Positions 1-6,784 are shown, counted from the first letter of the stretch. The stretch is 6,872 nucleotides of DNA from Ferruginibacter sp. (GCA_025352435.1 JANXTN010000180.1:1-6872), one strand, 5' to 3'. Program-made: numbers and translations. Notes: a model not told the origin generated them from the letters alone.

Positions 1-410
1 TCTGTCGCAAGTCTTTTTGATACAGAGTAGTAGGAGCGAGGGTCTTCAGGTTCCACATTCGTTGGGCACACAATCACTTCTGCACCTACCGCTTTTAAAA
101 TATCAGCCTTCTCTTTTGATTGTTTATCAGTCGTTGTGAAAATACATTTGTAACCTTTTATACAAGCAGCTAAAGCAAGTCCCATTCCGGTGTTGCCACT
201 TGTGCCTTCAATGATGGTTCCGCCCGGTTTTATTTTACCTTCTTTCTCAGCTACCTCCAACATTTTCAATGCCATTCTATCTTTGATGGAATTACCGGGA
301 TTAAAGTATTCCACCTTTGCCAAAACAGTGCAAGGCAGGTCTTTTGTAATTTTATTTATTTTAATGAGCGGTGTATTGCCTATAGTTTCCAAGATATTAT
401 TAAGCCACAT
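1..410 (-). CDS. PLP-dependent cysteine synthase / cystathionine beta-synthase family enzyme, N-terminal part
   Basis: Only the first 136 codons are present; the gene continues off the left edge. The protein belongs to fold-type II PLP enzymes, which replace the beta group of serine or O-acetylserine, making cysteine from sulfide or cystathionine from homocysteine. Visible signatures are TIGNTPL (residues 9-15), the motif NPGNSIKDR with the Schiff-base lysine at K43, and the phosphate-binding loop GTSGNTG (69-75). The segment after the loop, with FTTTDKQSKEK and PTNVEPEDPRS, resembles cystathionine beta-synthases more than classical CysK, but the substrate cannot be settled from this half. 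It is also unknown whether C-terminal CBS domains follow. The ATG at 410 places the TIGNTPL motif at the usual distance from the N terminus and has an A-rich leader. It lies on the same strand as the downstream-coordinate protease gene, but a terminator and 273 bp separate them, so it probably has its own promoter. Confidence 0.93.
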   Translation of the reverse strand, partial: MWLNNILETIGNTPLIKINKITKDLPCTVLAKVEYFNPGNSIKDRMALKMLEVAEKEGKIKPGGTIIEGTSGNTGMGLALAACIKGYKCIFTTTDKQSKEKADILKAVGAEVIVCPTNVEPEDPRSYYSVSKRLAT

Positions 411-644
411 ATTTCTTCTTTTATGGTGAAGTTAAGCATATAATTTAGAGGATTTTTTTAACGAACGTTGGTAGACGAAATACTAAGAAAATTACTTCCA
501 ACGCTTACGTTTTTTCTTTTTAAGTTAATTCATATTTGTACAAGAAGTTTTACCCAGTATTCCAAAATATCCTGATTGAAAATACCGAGTATCCTAGTGA
601 AAACCGATAAGAAAAAATAACCTTACTGTTTTCCTAAAAATTTA
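411..644. other. Non-coding region upstream of the PLP enzyme gene
   Basis: No convincing gene lies in this AT-rich stretch. It should contain the promoter of the minus-strand PLP enzyme gene. The best minus-strand candidate for a -7 box is TAATTTTC (494 down to 487), one mismatch from TAnnTTTG, without a clear -33 partner. A weak inverted repeat, CGTTGG (466-471) and CCAACG (498-503), flanks this box. The right part holds the phased near-repeats described separately. Confidence 0.5.
551..606. repeat. Phased imperfect direct repeats, possible regulator-binding site
   Basis: Two copies of a 13-base element, TACCCAGTATTCC (551-563) and TACCGAGTATCCT (583-595), agree at 10 of 13 positions and start 32 bases apart, close to three helical turns. 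A related TATCCT also occurs at 568-573, so TATTCC/TATCCT elements start at 558, 568 and 590. The second and third are each followed by a GAAAA-containing tail (TATCCTGATTGAAAA and TATCCTAGTGAAAA) and then a CCG. The block lies 140-195 bases upstream of the PLP enzyme start codon and just beyond the terminator of the protease gene. Same-face spacing suggests binding of a multimeric regulator, which is inference only. Confidence 0.4.
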
Positions 645-668
645 GAAAGCCCCTTTTTAGGGGCTTTC
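645..668 (-). terminator. Rho-independent terminator of the S41 protease gene
   Basis: A perfect 9-bp stem, GAAAGCCCC (645-653) with GGGGCTTTC (660-668), encloses a six-base loop. It starts 15 bases past the stop codon of the minus-strand protease gene. Read on the minus strand it is followed by TAAATTTTTA, an interrupted U-tract. The stem is strong but the U-run is imperfect. It should separate protease transcription from the PLP enzyme gene further along the same strand. Confidence 0.8.
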
Positions 669-683
669 ATTATAGTATCAATT

Positions 684-2267
684 TTATTTAATTACTTCCA
701 ATGCTTTTCTTATAAAAGGATCATCTTCATTTATGCTTTCAAAATATCCTTCAGTTCTAAACAACTGGCGAGCAATAGATGATTTTAAAATCCTTTGAAT
801 TTCTGTTTTTTCTTTTTGCTGTATAGCTGATATTGATATGGAATCTTTGGCGGCAATCCCTTCAAAAAACTTCCACTGGTTTTCATTAATTGAATAAGAG
901 CGTACAAAGGACATGGAGTTTTTATATAGTAGCAATTCCTGTTGGTGCGCCTTGTAATATTTGTAACCAAAATCTGCCAGTGTGCCCCGGCTGTAGATTC
1001 TGGCAATAGTTAAACTTATTTTTGAAGTATCTGCAGCCACAAAATAATCAGGAGAAATTCCACCGGCTGCATATAATTTTTTCCCTTTGCTTGATTTATA
1101 AATTTTTGTAGTATCATTTTTTACAGAATCGGCAGTACTCATTTCACCACTACTGTAACGGTTGTAAACTGCATTGTAATAAGATTTTGTACCGTCCTTG
1201 TAACTGCGTTGTATACTTCTGCCGATAGGTGTATAATAACGTGCAACTGTGAGGCGCAGCGCTGCACCATTTTGTAAATCGTATTGTTCCTGCACCAATC
1301 CTTTTCCAAAACTTCTTCTTCCCACAATTGTTGCTCTGTCCCAATCCTGCAGAGCTCCCATTAAAACTTCGCTTGCGCTTGCAGAGCCTTCATCAGCCAA
1401 TATCACAAGCTTGCCCTGCTCAAATTGTCCTTCTCTTCTGCAACGAAATTCTTTTTTAGGAGCATGTAATCCTTCCGTGTAAGTGATCAATTTATCTCCG
1501 GGTAAAAATTCATCTGCAATTTCTGTAGCTTCGTCTAGCACTCCGCCACCATTGCCTCTTAGGTCAAGCACAAGTGCTTTCATACCCGCTTTTTTTAAAG
1601 TAAGCAGACTGTTCATAAACTCTTTATAGGTTTGAGAACTAAACTTATTTAATTTGATATATCCGTTTACACTGTCCAACATATAAGCTACATCTACTGA
1701 GACGATTGGTATATTTCCTCGGCCAACTTCTATTATGAGCTGCTTTCCATTCCTAAGCATAGTAAGTTTCACAGTAGATTGTTCAGGTCCTCGCAATATA
1801 TTTCTTATTCTGTCAGTAGTAATTTTTCTGCCGGAAATTAAGCTGTCGCCCGCTTTCAGCATAATGTCTCCGGTTTTTATTCCTGCTTTGTCTGACGGCC
1901 CGCCTGCAAGAACATTTATCACATTTAAGCTATCGTTCAGCATGTTAAATTCAATGCCTATTCCATAAAAGCTGCCTTTTATTTCTTCATTTATCTCTTC
2001 TAAATCTTGAGGTGGAATGTAAGTGGAGTGAGGATCAAGCTTGCTTAAAATAGCCTGTATGGCTGTATCCGTGAGAGTTTTAGCATTAACGCTATCAACA
2101 TAGCGGGTATTAAGTAAATTTATTATTTCCTGAATCGATGTAGGTTTATCTACAGCAAAAAAACTTTTACCGGGTATGGCATCCCTCATTTTATAACCCA
2201 ATAACATTCCCATAATCATCACTATACTAAAAAGAAGAGGCAACCAGATTTTTAAATTTTTATACAT
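684..2267 (-). CDS. Carboxy-terminal processing protease, S41 family (PDZ domain)
   Basis: A 527-residue envelope protease that should trim or degrade exported proteins in the periplasm. An N-terminal hydrophobic segment (about residues 8-24) without an obvious cleavage site suggests a signal anchor. A short helical region follows (about 40-95), containing LDPHSTYIPP as is usual in the Ctp family. A PDZ domain covers about 97-180, with GIGIEF and AGGPSDKAGIKTGDIML. The S41 catalytic domain spans about 195-360 and includes LVLDLRGNGGG (232-242). The family's catalytic Ser is S297 in GSASASE, the general-base Lys is K322 in RRSFGKGLVQ, and the supporting Gln is Q326; the 25- and 4-residue spacings match the family, so the enzyme should be active. 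GGISPD (402-407) and a lysine-rich C-terminal extension follow. The ATG at 2267 directly precedes the membrane segment. The gene is transcribed away from the kinase-like gene and ends at the hairpin beyond its stop. A weak minus-strand -7 candidate, TACCTTCG, lies at 2326-2319. Confidence 0.95.
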   Translation of the reverse strand: MYKNLKIWLPLLFSIVMIMGMLLGYKMRDAIPGKSFFAVDKPTSIQEIINLLNTRYVDSVNAKTLTDTAIQAILSKLDPHSTYIPPQDLEEINEEIKGSFYGIGIEFNMLNDSLNVINVLAGGPSDKAGIKTGDIMLKAGDSLISGRKITTDRIRNILRGPEQSTVKLTMLRNGKQLIIEVGRGNIPIVSVDVAYMLDSVNGYIKLNKFSSQTYKEFMNSLLTLKKAGMKALVLDLRGNGGGVLDEATEIADEFLPGDKLITYTEGLHAPKKEFRCRREGQFEQGKLVILADEGSASASEVLMGALQDWDRATIVGRRSFGKGLVQEQYDLQNGAALRLTVARYYTPIGRSIQRSYKDGTKSYYNAVYNRYSSGEMSTADSVKNDTTKIYKSSKGKKLYAAGGISPDYFVAADTSKISLTIARIYSRGTLADFGYKYYKAHQQELLLYKNSMSFVRSYSINENQWKFFEGIAAKDSISISAIQQKEKTEIQRILKSSIARQLFRTEGYFESINEDDPFIRKALEVIK

Positions 2268-2309
2268 TCTTACTTTTATTTCCGCAACATCTATTTGTAG
2301 CTGCTTTTT

Positions 2310-2317
2310 TAATTTTG
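2310..2317 (+). promoter_or_regulatory. Candidate -7 promoter box for the kinase-like gene
   Basis: TAATTTTG matches the Bacteroidota -7 consensus TAnnTTTG exactly and lies 74 bases upstream of the ATG at 2384. A TTTG occurs at 2294-2297, but only 12 bases separate the two, short of the usual -33 spacing. In AT-rich DNA such a match can arise by chance, so support is moderate to weak. Confidence 0.35.
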
Positions 2318-2383
2318 GCGAAGGTAATTTTTAATATAATGTATGGTGCTATTGTTTTAACTTGTTTTCCTTAACCAGTAAAC

Positions 2384-3229
2384 ATGCGTTCTATTCTTAT
2401 TGCAGACAGCGGCTCCACAAAAACCCAATGGTGCCTCTTAAGCGGAGATAAAAAGAAAATGATTTCCACTCAGGGTATCAGTCCTTATTTTTTAAATGAC
2501 GATTCTTTAGGTAAGATATTATCAGAAGAACTATTGCCTAAAATGGGGGAAATTATTATTGACGAAATTTATTATTATGGCACAGGTTGTAGCAACCCAG
2601 AGAATATTTCTTTGGTAAAAAGAGGTTTAAAAAAGTTGTATAAAAATGCAATAGTTAAGGTAGACCATGATTTGCTTGGAGCGGCAAAAGCACTCTGCGG
2701 CAATGAAAAAGGCATTGCGTGTATTTTAGGAACGGGTTCTAATTCTTGTTATTATAACGGTAAAAAGATTGTGAAGAATAGCCCAGGACTCGGGTTTATT
2801 TTGGGTGATGAAGGTAGCGGCACACATTTAGGAAAAAAAGTTTTGCAGTATTACCTGTATAACACTTTTGATGCGGAACTAATGGATAAGTTTAAAGATA
2901 AGTATCCTCAATCAACCTCTGAAATATTAGACAGTGTTTATAAATCTCCTTTACCCAACCGCTACCTTGCTCAGTTTGTCCCTTTTTTAATAGAAAATCG
3001 AAAGCATTTTATGATTGAAAATATTATTGAAGACAGTATTAATGATTTCTTTTTTAATCACATATACAAGTACAGAGAAAGCTGGAGTCTGCCTATTAAT
3101 TTTGTTGGAAGTGTGGCTTTTGGTTTTAAAGATACATTGGCTAGTATGTGCATAGAATATGAATTAAAATTAGGAAACGTTATACAAAGCCCGATGGAAG
3201 GACTAATAAAATACCACCAAAATAATTAA
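2384..3229 (+). CDS. BadF/BadG-type ATPase, probable N-acetylglucosamine kinase
   Basis: A 281-residue cytosolic protein of the ASKHA (actin/hexokinase/Hsp70) fold, in the branch that includes N-acetylglucosamine kinases and BadF/BadG ATPases. The phosphate-1 motif DSGSTKT (residues 8-14) opens the protein. YYGTGC (64-69) and DHDLLGAA (94-101) come next; D96 is a reasonable catalytic-base candidate by family position. The phosphate-2/sugar region ILGTGSNS (114-121) and GFILGDEGSGTHLG (137-150) are highly characteristic of GlcNAc kinase-like members. The adenosine-region motif FVGSVAFGF (240-248) and a final SPMEGLIKY follow. Length is typical of single-domain members. There is no iron-sulfur cysteine cluster as in the radical dehydratase activators, so sugar phosphorylation, probably of N-acetylglucosamine from wall or chitin turnover, is the preferred reading. 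The exact sugar is inference. It diverges from the protease gene with 116 bp between starts; no terminator hairpin is evident in the 81 bp after its stop, so read-through into the next gene is possible. Confidence 0.88.
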   Translation: MRSILIADSGSTKTQWCLLSGDKKKMISTQGISPYFLNDDSLGKILSEELLPKMGEIIIDEIYYYGTGCSNPENISLVKRGLKKLYKNAIVKVDHDLLGAAKALCGNEKGIACILGTGSNSCYYNGKKIVKNSPGLGFILGDEGSGTHLGKKVLQYYLYNTFDAELMDKFKDKYPQSTSEILDSVYKSPLPNRYLAQFVPFLIENRKHFMIENIIEDSINDFFFNHIYKYRESWSLPINFVGSVAFGFKDTLASMCIEYELKLGNVIQSPMEGLIKYHQNN

Positions 3230-3252
3230 AGCTGTCTTTCAAAATATTTTTT

Positions 3253-3280
3253 TTTGTTATGTATAACAGTGCTAAATTGT
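3253..3280 (+). promoter_or_regulatory. Putative promoter with palindromic operator before the T9SS cargo gene
   Basis: TTTG (3253-3256) and TAAATTGT (3273-3280, one base-pair transposition away from TAnnTTTG) form a possible -33/-7 pair 38 bases before the ATG at 3311. The spacing between them is 16 bases, slightly short. Between and overlapping them is the inverted repeat TGTTATGTATAACA (3255-3268), with six matching bases in each arm around a GT centre. Its position in the spacer is where a repressor could act. The evidence is positional only; no regulator is identified. Confidence 0.35.
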
Positions 3281-3310
3281 AGTTCACCTTCAAACATTAA
3301 AACCTAGGAT

Positions 3311-4570
3311 ATGAACTTTAAAATTTTACTCACAACAGGTTTTATGGCCTTATCAATTGGGGCCATTGCACAAACGGACAATAAGGGTTACGCTATTACC
3401 GGTGATGGTAATAAAGATTTTATGTGGATGAATATTAGACAAATTGATTTGTCTACCGGGCAGGTAACGAAAACTGTTTTTCAGCGCAGCAAAACAAATT
3501 TCTCTATGTTGAATCTAGATTCAAAAAAATCTGTTGACCAGACAGCATTTGCAGACGGGAATATTTTTAATCCTTCACAATACCCAACATCAAGCTTTGT
3601 AGCCGCAGCAGCTTACGACAGAAGATCTGACAAACTCTTTTTCATACCAATGCGTATGGGAGAATTAAGATGGATGGATGCAAATGTAAAAAATGATGCC
3701 CCACAATTTTTTTCTGTAGCAATACCTGGTTATGTACCAAGTGCAGGTGGTGAGGAAGCAAACAATATTACGAGAATGGTACTTGCAAGCGATGGGAATG
3801 GTTATGCAGTAACCAATGATGGCAGCCATATGTACAGATTCACAACAGGTAAAAAACCATCCATTACTGACTTAGGGGCTTTGATAGATGCTGAAGAAAA
3901 CAAAGGTTTATCTGTTCATAATAAATGCAGCAGCTGGGGTGGAGATATGGTCGCAGATGCTTTTGGAAAACTTTACATCATCTCAGCTACAAGAAACGTT
4001 TTTGTAGTAGACGCAAACTCTCGTATCACAACATTTAAAGGAACCATCACTGGATTGCCTGGCAACTATACCACAAATGGCGCTGCAGTTGATGCCGATG
4101 GAAACATCGTTCTAAGCAGTGCAACTGCTTTTGAAGGTTATTATAAAATGTCTATTGCAGACCTTGCAGCCAAAAAAATGGAAGGTTCAGATGTTATATA
4201 CAACGCTTCAGATTTAGCATCCGGGAATTTACTTTTACAAAAAGAAGCTGATAAGGCAAAAAATGCTTCTTTGTCTAAATTAATTCTGACGAAAACAAAT
4301 AGCGATCTTTCTCAAAGCAGCATTTTTCCAAATCCCGTGGTAAATAATATCTTTAATGTCTTACTTGACGGGAAAGAGAATGGGGCATATACTGTTATCG
4401 TTACTGACCTTGCAGGAAGAGCATTACAGTCTACAAAAGTAGGATTGGCAAAGGGGCAACAATCTCAGCAGATTGTTTTAAAAAATCGTCCGGTGAAAGG
4501 CACTTACATTGTAAAAGTTGTTGATGATAAAAACAATGAAATACTTTCTGACAAAGTGATAATTCTGTAA
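3311..4570 (+). CDS. Secreted protein with type IX secretion C-terminal sorting domain
   Basis: A 419-residue exported protein of unknown specific function. A signal peptide covers residues 1-20 (a lysine, a hydrophobic core, then AIA), with predicted cleavage before Q21; glutamine at the mature N terminus is common in this phylum. The mature region (about 25-325) has recurring beta-strand segments with DG/ADG turns: ASDGNGYAV, DAFGKLYII and VDADGNIVL. This suggests a beta-propeller-like fold, though I cannot count blades securely. There is a single cysteine (C206) and no recognisable catalytic motif. Residues 336-419 form a Por/T9SS type A sorting domain: the FPNP motif (339-342), YTVIVTDLAGR (360-370), KGTYIVKVVDD (396-406) and a short beta-strand ending at the C terminus. 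In known T9SS cargo this domain directs passage across the outer membrane and is removed as the protein is anchored or released. The gene has its own putative promoter and a strong terminator, so it may be monocistronic. Confidence 0.85.
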   Translation: MNFKILLTTGFMALSIGAIAQTDNKGYAITGDGNKDFMWMNIRQIDLSTGQVTKTVFQRSKTNFSMLNLDSKKSVDQTAFADGNIFNPSQYPTSSFVAAAAYDRRSDKLFFIPMRMGELRWMDANVKNDAPQFFSVAIPGYVPSAGGEEANNITRMVLASDGNGYAVTNDGSHMYRFTTGKKPSITDLGALIDAEENKGLSVHNKCSSWGGDMVADAFGKLYIISATRNVFVVDANSRITTFKGTITGLPGNYTTNGAAVDADGNIVLSSATAFEGYYKMSIADLAAKKMEGSDVIYNASDLASGNLLLQKEADKAKNASLSKLILTKTNSDLSQSSIFPNPVVNNIFNVLLDGKENGAYTVIVTDLAGRALQSTKVGLAKGQQSQQIVLKNRPVKGTYIVKVVDDKNNEILSDKVIIL

Positions 4571-4594
4571 TAAATATATTGGTTTATAAGTACG

Positions 4595-4624
4595 GGGCTG
4601 CCTTTTTAGGCAGCCCATTTTTTT
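4595..4624 (+). terminator. Rho-independent terminator after the T9SS cargo gene
   Basis: A perfect 8-bp GC-rich stem, GGGCTGCC (4595-4602) with GGCAGCCC (4609-4616), encloses the loop TTTTTA. A run of seven T follows at 4618-4624. It starts 24 bases past the stop codon at 4570 and has the classical form on the plus strand, so transcription should end here before the next gene. Confidence 0.93.
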
Positions 4625-4712
4625 GTAAAGAGATTTCTTTTGTTTACCTGAAATTCCACTCCTAACAATTCCAAGATTCCGTATTTAGAATAGCCTAAAA
4701 TATTTATTGCAG

Positions 4713-4720
4713 GATATTTG
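4713..4720 (+). promoter_or_regulatory. Weak candidate -7 box for the 187-residue protein gene
   Basis: GATATTTG differs from TAnnTTTG only in its first base and lies 34 bases before the ATG at 4747, close to the 39-base distance seen for the sdhC box. No -33 element is evident. A promoter is expected somewhere here because the preceding terminator isolates this gene. Confidence 0.25.
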
Positions 4721-4746
4721 TATTGTTGTTTTAAACAAAAATATTA

Positions 4747-5310
4747 ATGCAGAACATTGAACCTTATTATAATTGGCGTCATTTATATACAGCCGAAGAA
4801 GACAGACGATCACCTTTCTTTGAAAGAACCTACAGTGAGTTTCAATACACACATTTAGTCTACAATTATTACATACATCCGCAATGGGATGAATTTGGAT
4901 CCAGCACTTTGTATTTAAAAGTATTGTTTACAGACTATGATCTGCATTTTGCTATTATAGAGTTTTTAGGAGAATGGAACGATGCTATTGAAAATGATGT
5001 GATGACACTTAGAAGAAACATTACTGATCTTTTCTACAAACAGGGTATTTATAAATTCATTTTGATTGGTGAAAATGTTTTAAATTTTCATAGCAGCGAC
5101 GACAGCTATTATGAAGAATGGCATGAACAGGTGGTTGATGACGGTGGCTGGATAGTTATTTTAAATTTACCTGAACAAAGTAAGCACGACTTTAAGAAAG
5201 CGAGAATAACAAATTACATGGAAATGTTTGAATTGCTTCAGTGGCGCACATTAAAACCAGACATAATATTTGCGTTAATTGACGAAGAAATGGGGAAAAG
5301 ACTGAGCTAA
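4747..5310 (+). CDS. Conserved-looking cytosolic protein of unknown function, 187 residues
   Basis: I do not recognise a characterised family, although the sequence has the feel of a conserved Bacteroidota hypothetical protein. There is no signal peptide or membrane segment. It is acidic and unusually rich in Tyr, Trp and Phe, especially at the N terminus (PYYNWRHLY at 6-14, and YNYYIHPQWDEFG at 39-51). The apparent secondary structure alternates: strands at about 54-63 and 68-74, a helix at 77-99, a strand at 102-108, a helix at 119-130, a strand at 134-140 and a final helical region. A polar aromatic motif, NFHSSDDSYYEEW (113-125), follows the central strand and is the best candidate for a functional site. 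The alternating pattern is loosely like a STAS-type or flavodoxin-like alpha/beta fold, which is speculation. The gene sits alone between a terminator and a convergent flavin reductase gene, with which it shares stop-codon bases. The coding call rests on an uninterrupted frame with natural protein composition. Confidence 0.85.
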   Translation: MQNIEPYYNWRHLYTAEEDRRSPFFERTYSEFQYTHLVYNYYIHPQWDEFGSSTLYLKVLFTDYDLHFAIIEFLGEWNDAIENDVMTLRRNITDLFYKQGIYKFILIGENVLNFHSSDDSYYEEWHEQVVDDGGWIVILNLPEQSKHDFKKARITNYMEMFELLQWRTLKPDIIFALIDEEMGKRLS

Positions 5311-5942
5311 GTTTTCCTGGTGGGTTCTACATCTACTTTTGCATATTCATATCGTTCTCCATCATTACAGGTATGGTACGAATCCAATCCTAAAGAGACG
5401 ATACTTCCACTTTTTTTAATATCAAGGAAACCATCTGCCAATATATTTTTTTTGTCTACAAACACATCTTTTAAAGCGCCAATTACCAAAAATGTTCCAT
5501 TGTCTTTTATGGGAATAATTTCAACCAATTCCAAAGCCATTTGAACCTTGCTTTCTGCCACAAAAGGAGCTTTAAAATTATTTTTGAAAACTGCTGTTAA
5601 TCCTGTTGTATCAAACTCATTTACACCTGCTATATATTTGGCACTTGTTTGATGAGCCTTTTCAATAAAGGAAGAGGAAATATGATTAATGGTATACTGT
5701 TGAATTGCTTGTATGTTGCCTATTGAATGCGAACCGGCAGCAAGAGGCCGATTGATAAATCCTATCAAAGCGGGGTCTGCACCTAAGTGAACGATGTTGC
5801 TGAATATTGCAAGATTTGGCTGTGCATTTTGATTGATAGTTCCAATTAAACTAACTGGTTTAAAACCCGATAAACAGTTAATGAAATTACCTCTGTAAAA
5901 TCTGTCCCATTCTTTTATTTCGTTTATAGAAATGTGATTCAT
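5307..5942 (-). CDS. Flavin reductase-like FMN-binding protein
   Basis: A 211-residue cytosolic protein of the flavin reductase-like (DIM6/NTAB, flavoredoxin) split-barrel family. Members bind FMN non-covalently and use NAD(P)H or a partner to reduce flavin or another acceptor. The N-terminal half carries the family pattern: FKPVSLIGT (27-35), then NLAIFSNI (43-50), then ADPALIGF (55-62) and a RP pair at 65-66. YTINHI (83-88), AHQTSAKY (96-103) and GVNEFDTTGL (106-115) match the region that contacts FMN phosphate and the dimer partner. The ending LGLDSYH...YEYAKVD (184-204) matches the GLDSYY...YA ending of Bacteroidota members. Substrate and partner are unknown; no monooxygenase gene is nearby. 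Its stop codon overlaps that of the convergent gene by three bases. A minus-strand -7-like AAATTTTG lies at 5976-5969, about 35 bases before the start, with one mismatch to consensus. Confidence 0.88.
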   Translation of the reverse strand: MNHISINEIKEWDRFYRGNFINCLSGFKPVSLIGTINQNAQPNLAIFSNIVHLGADPALIGFINRPLAAGSHSIGNIQAIQQYTINHISSSFIEKAHQTSAKYIAGVNEFDTTGLTAVFKNNFKAPFVAESKVQMALELVEIIPIKDNGTFLVIGALKDVFVDKKNILADGFLDIKKSGSIVSLGLDSYHTCNDGERYEYAKVDVEPTRKT

Positions 5943-6028
5943 TTCAATTTTTTAATCAAAGTTCTTTACAAAATTTAGTTATACAGAAACATTTAAAATA
6001 AAATTTAAAAACTTGTTAATCACTGACG

Positions 6029-6036
6029 TACTTTTG
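6029..6036 (+). promoter_or_regulatory. -7 promoter box of sdhC
   Basis: TACTTTTG matches the Bacteroidota TAnnTTTG consensus exactly and lies 39 bases before the sdhC ATG, giving a predicted leader of about 25 bases. A TTG at 6013-6015 is the only upstream -33 candidate and is closer than usual (13 bases between). This is the best-looking promoter in the window. Confidence 0.65.
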
Positions 6037-6067
6037 TAGCACAAATTTTCTCAAAAATATTCGTTTT

Positions 6068-6784
6068 ATGACTTGGAAACTTTTTTTCACTTCTTCCATA
6101 GGAAAGAAATTTTTAATGGGTGCAACAGGGTTATTTCTAATTACTTTTTTGATAGTTCATGCCGGCATTAATTCAATGATATTTTTTAATGATGGCGGTG
6201 AAACTTTTAACCATTGGGGGCATTTTATGGGAACCAATATTATAATTCGCACGATGGAAATTGGGCTTATGCTTTTTTTGCTGCTACACATTGTGCAGGG
6301 CTTATCATTATGGCGTCAAAACAAAATCGCACGCCCTGTAAGATATGCGGTTACAAGGCCTGACGGAAAAAGCAAATGGTACAGTAAAAGCATGGGTTTA
6401 CTTGGTACATTAATTTTGATTTTTTTGATAATGCATTTTTATCATTTTTGGATACCGTCCCGTTTTGGTGGCTTGGCCAATATTCAACCTTTAACAGAAA
6501 CCACCTTGGGCCAGGAATACAATCGCCAACCCGTACATAATTTATACAGAGAGATGCAAAATGTATTTGCAGGAAATTTAATTGTAATAATATTTTACGT
6601 TTTAGGATGCATATCACTTTGTTGGCATTTAATGCATGGTTTTCAAAGTGCTTTTCAAACATTTGGTATAAATCATAAAAGATATACGCCATTGATAAAA
6701 ACTGTTGGAGTTGTCTATTCAATTGGTATCTCATTGTTGTTTGCAAGCATGCCCGTTGCATTCTATCTTGGTTGGATAAGTTGA
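6068..6784 (+). CDS. sdhC: Succinate dehydrogenase/fumarate reductase cytochrome b subunit
   Basis: A 238-residue integral membrane subunit that anchors the flavoprotein and iron-sulfur subunits of complex II and passes electrons between them and menaquinone. Five hydrophobic helices are visible, at about residues 15-38, 58-80, 106-128, 166-190 and 208-232. This is the single-subunit, type B di-haem architecture known from Bacillus SdhC and Wolinella FrdC. Histidines in membrane helices at the expected places are H31 (VHAGIN), H74 (LLHIVQG), H123 or H126 (MHFYHFW) and H187 or H190 (WHLMHGF), enough for two bis-His haem b groups. The N-terminal SSIGKKFLMGATGL is typical of the Bacteroidota version. 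The loop between helices 3 and 4 (about 130-160) is hydrophilic. The start at 6068 gives a short cytosolic N terminus before helix 1. sdhA and sdhB normally follow this gene; the window ends where sdhA would begin. Whether the complex oxidises succinate or reduces fumarate cannot be told from this subunit. Confidence 0.95.
   Translation: MTWKLFFTSSIGKKFLMGATGLFLITFLIVHAGINSMIFFNDGGETFNHWGHFMGTNIIIRTMEIGLMLFLLLHIVQGLSLWRQNKIARPVRYAVTRPDGKSKWYSKSMGLLGTLILIFLIMHFYHFWIPSRFGGLANIQPLTETTLGQEYNRQPVHNLYREMQNVFAGNLIVIIFYVLGCISLCWHLMHGFQSAFQTFGINHKRYTPLIKTVGVVYSIGISLLFASMPVAFYLGWIS

Noticed and set aside
190..429. Plus-strand 79-codon open frame
   Set aside because: It lies almost entirely opposite the PLP enzyme gene, whose reverse-strand translation carries clear family motifs; the frame is a shadow.
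466..503. Inverted repeat CGTTGG/CCAACG as a terminator or riboswitch stem
   Set aside because: Only six pairs with a 26-base loop and no following T-tract; too weak to call.
645..668. Hairpin as a mobile-element inverted repeat or as a regulatory RNA
   Set aside because: Position just past the protease stop, a GC-rich stem and a following T-rich stretch on the minus strand fit a terminator; no second copy or transposase is present.
785..1482. Several small open frames on both strands within the protease gene
   Set aside because: All overlap the S41 catalytic and C-terminal regions, which read without interruption in the protease frame.
4653..4680. Three ATTCC repeats upstream of the 187-residue protein gene
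   Set aside because: Spacings of 15 and 8 bases are irregular and the unit is only five bases long, as expected by chance.
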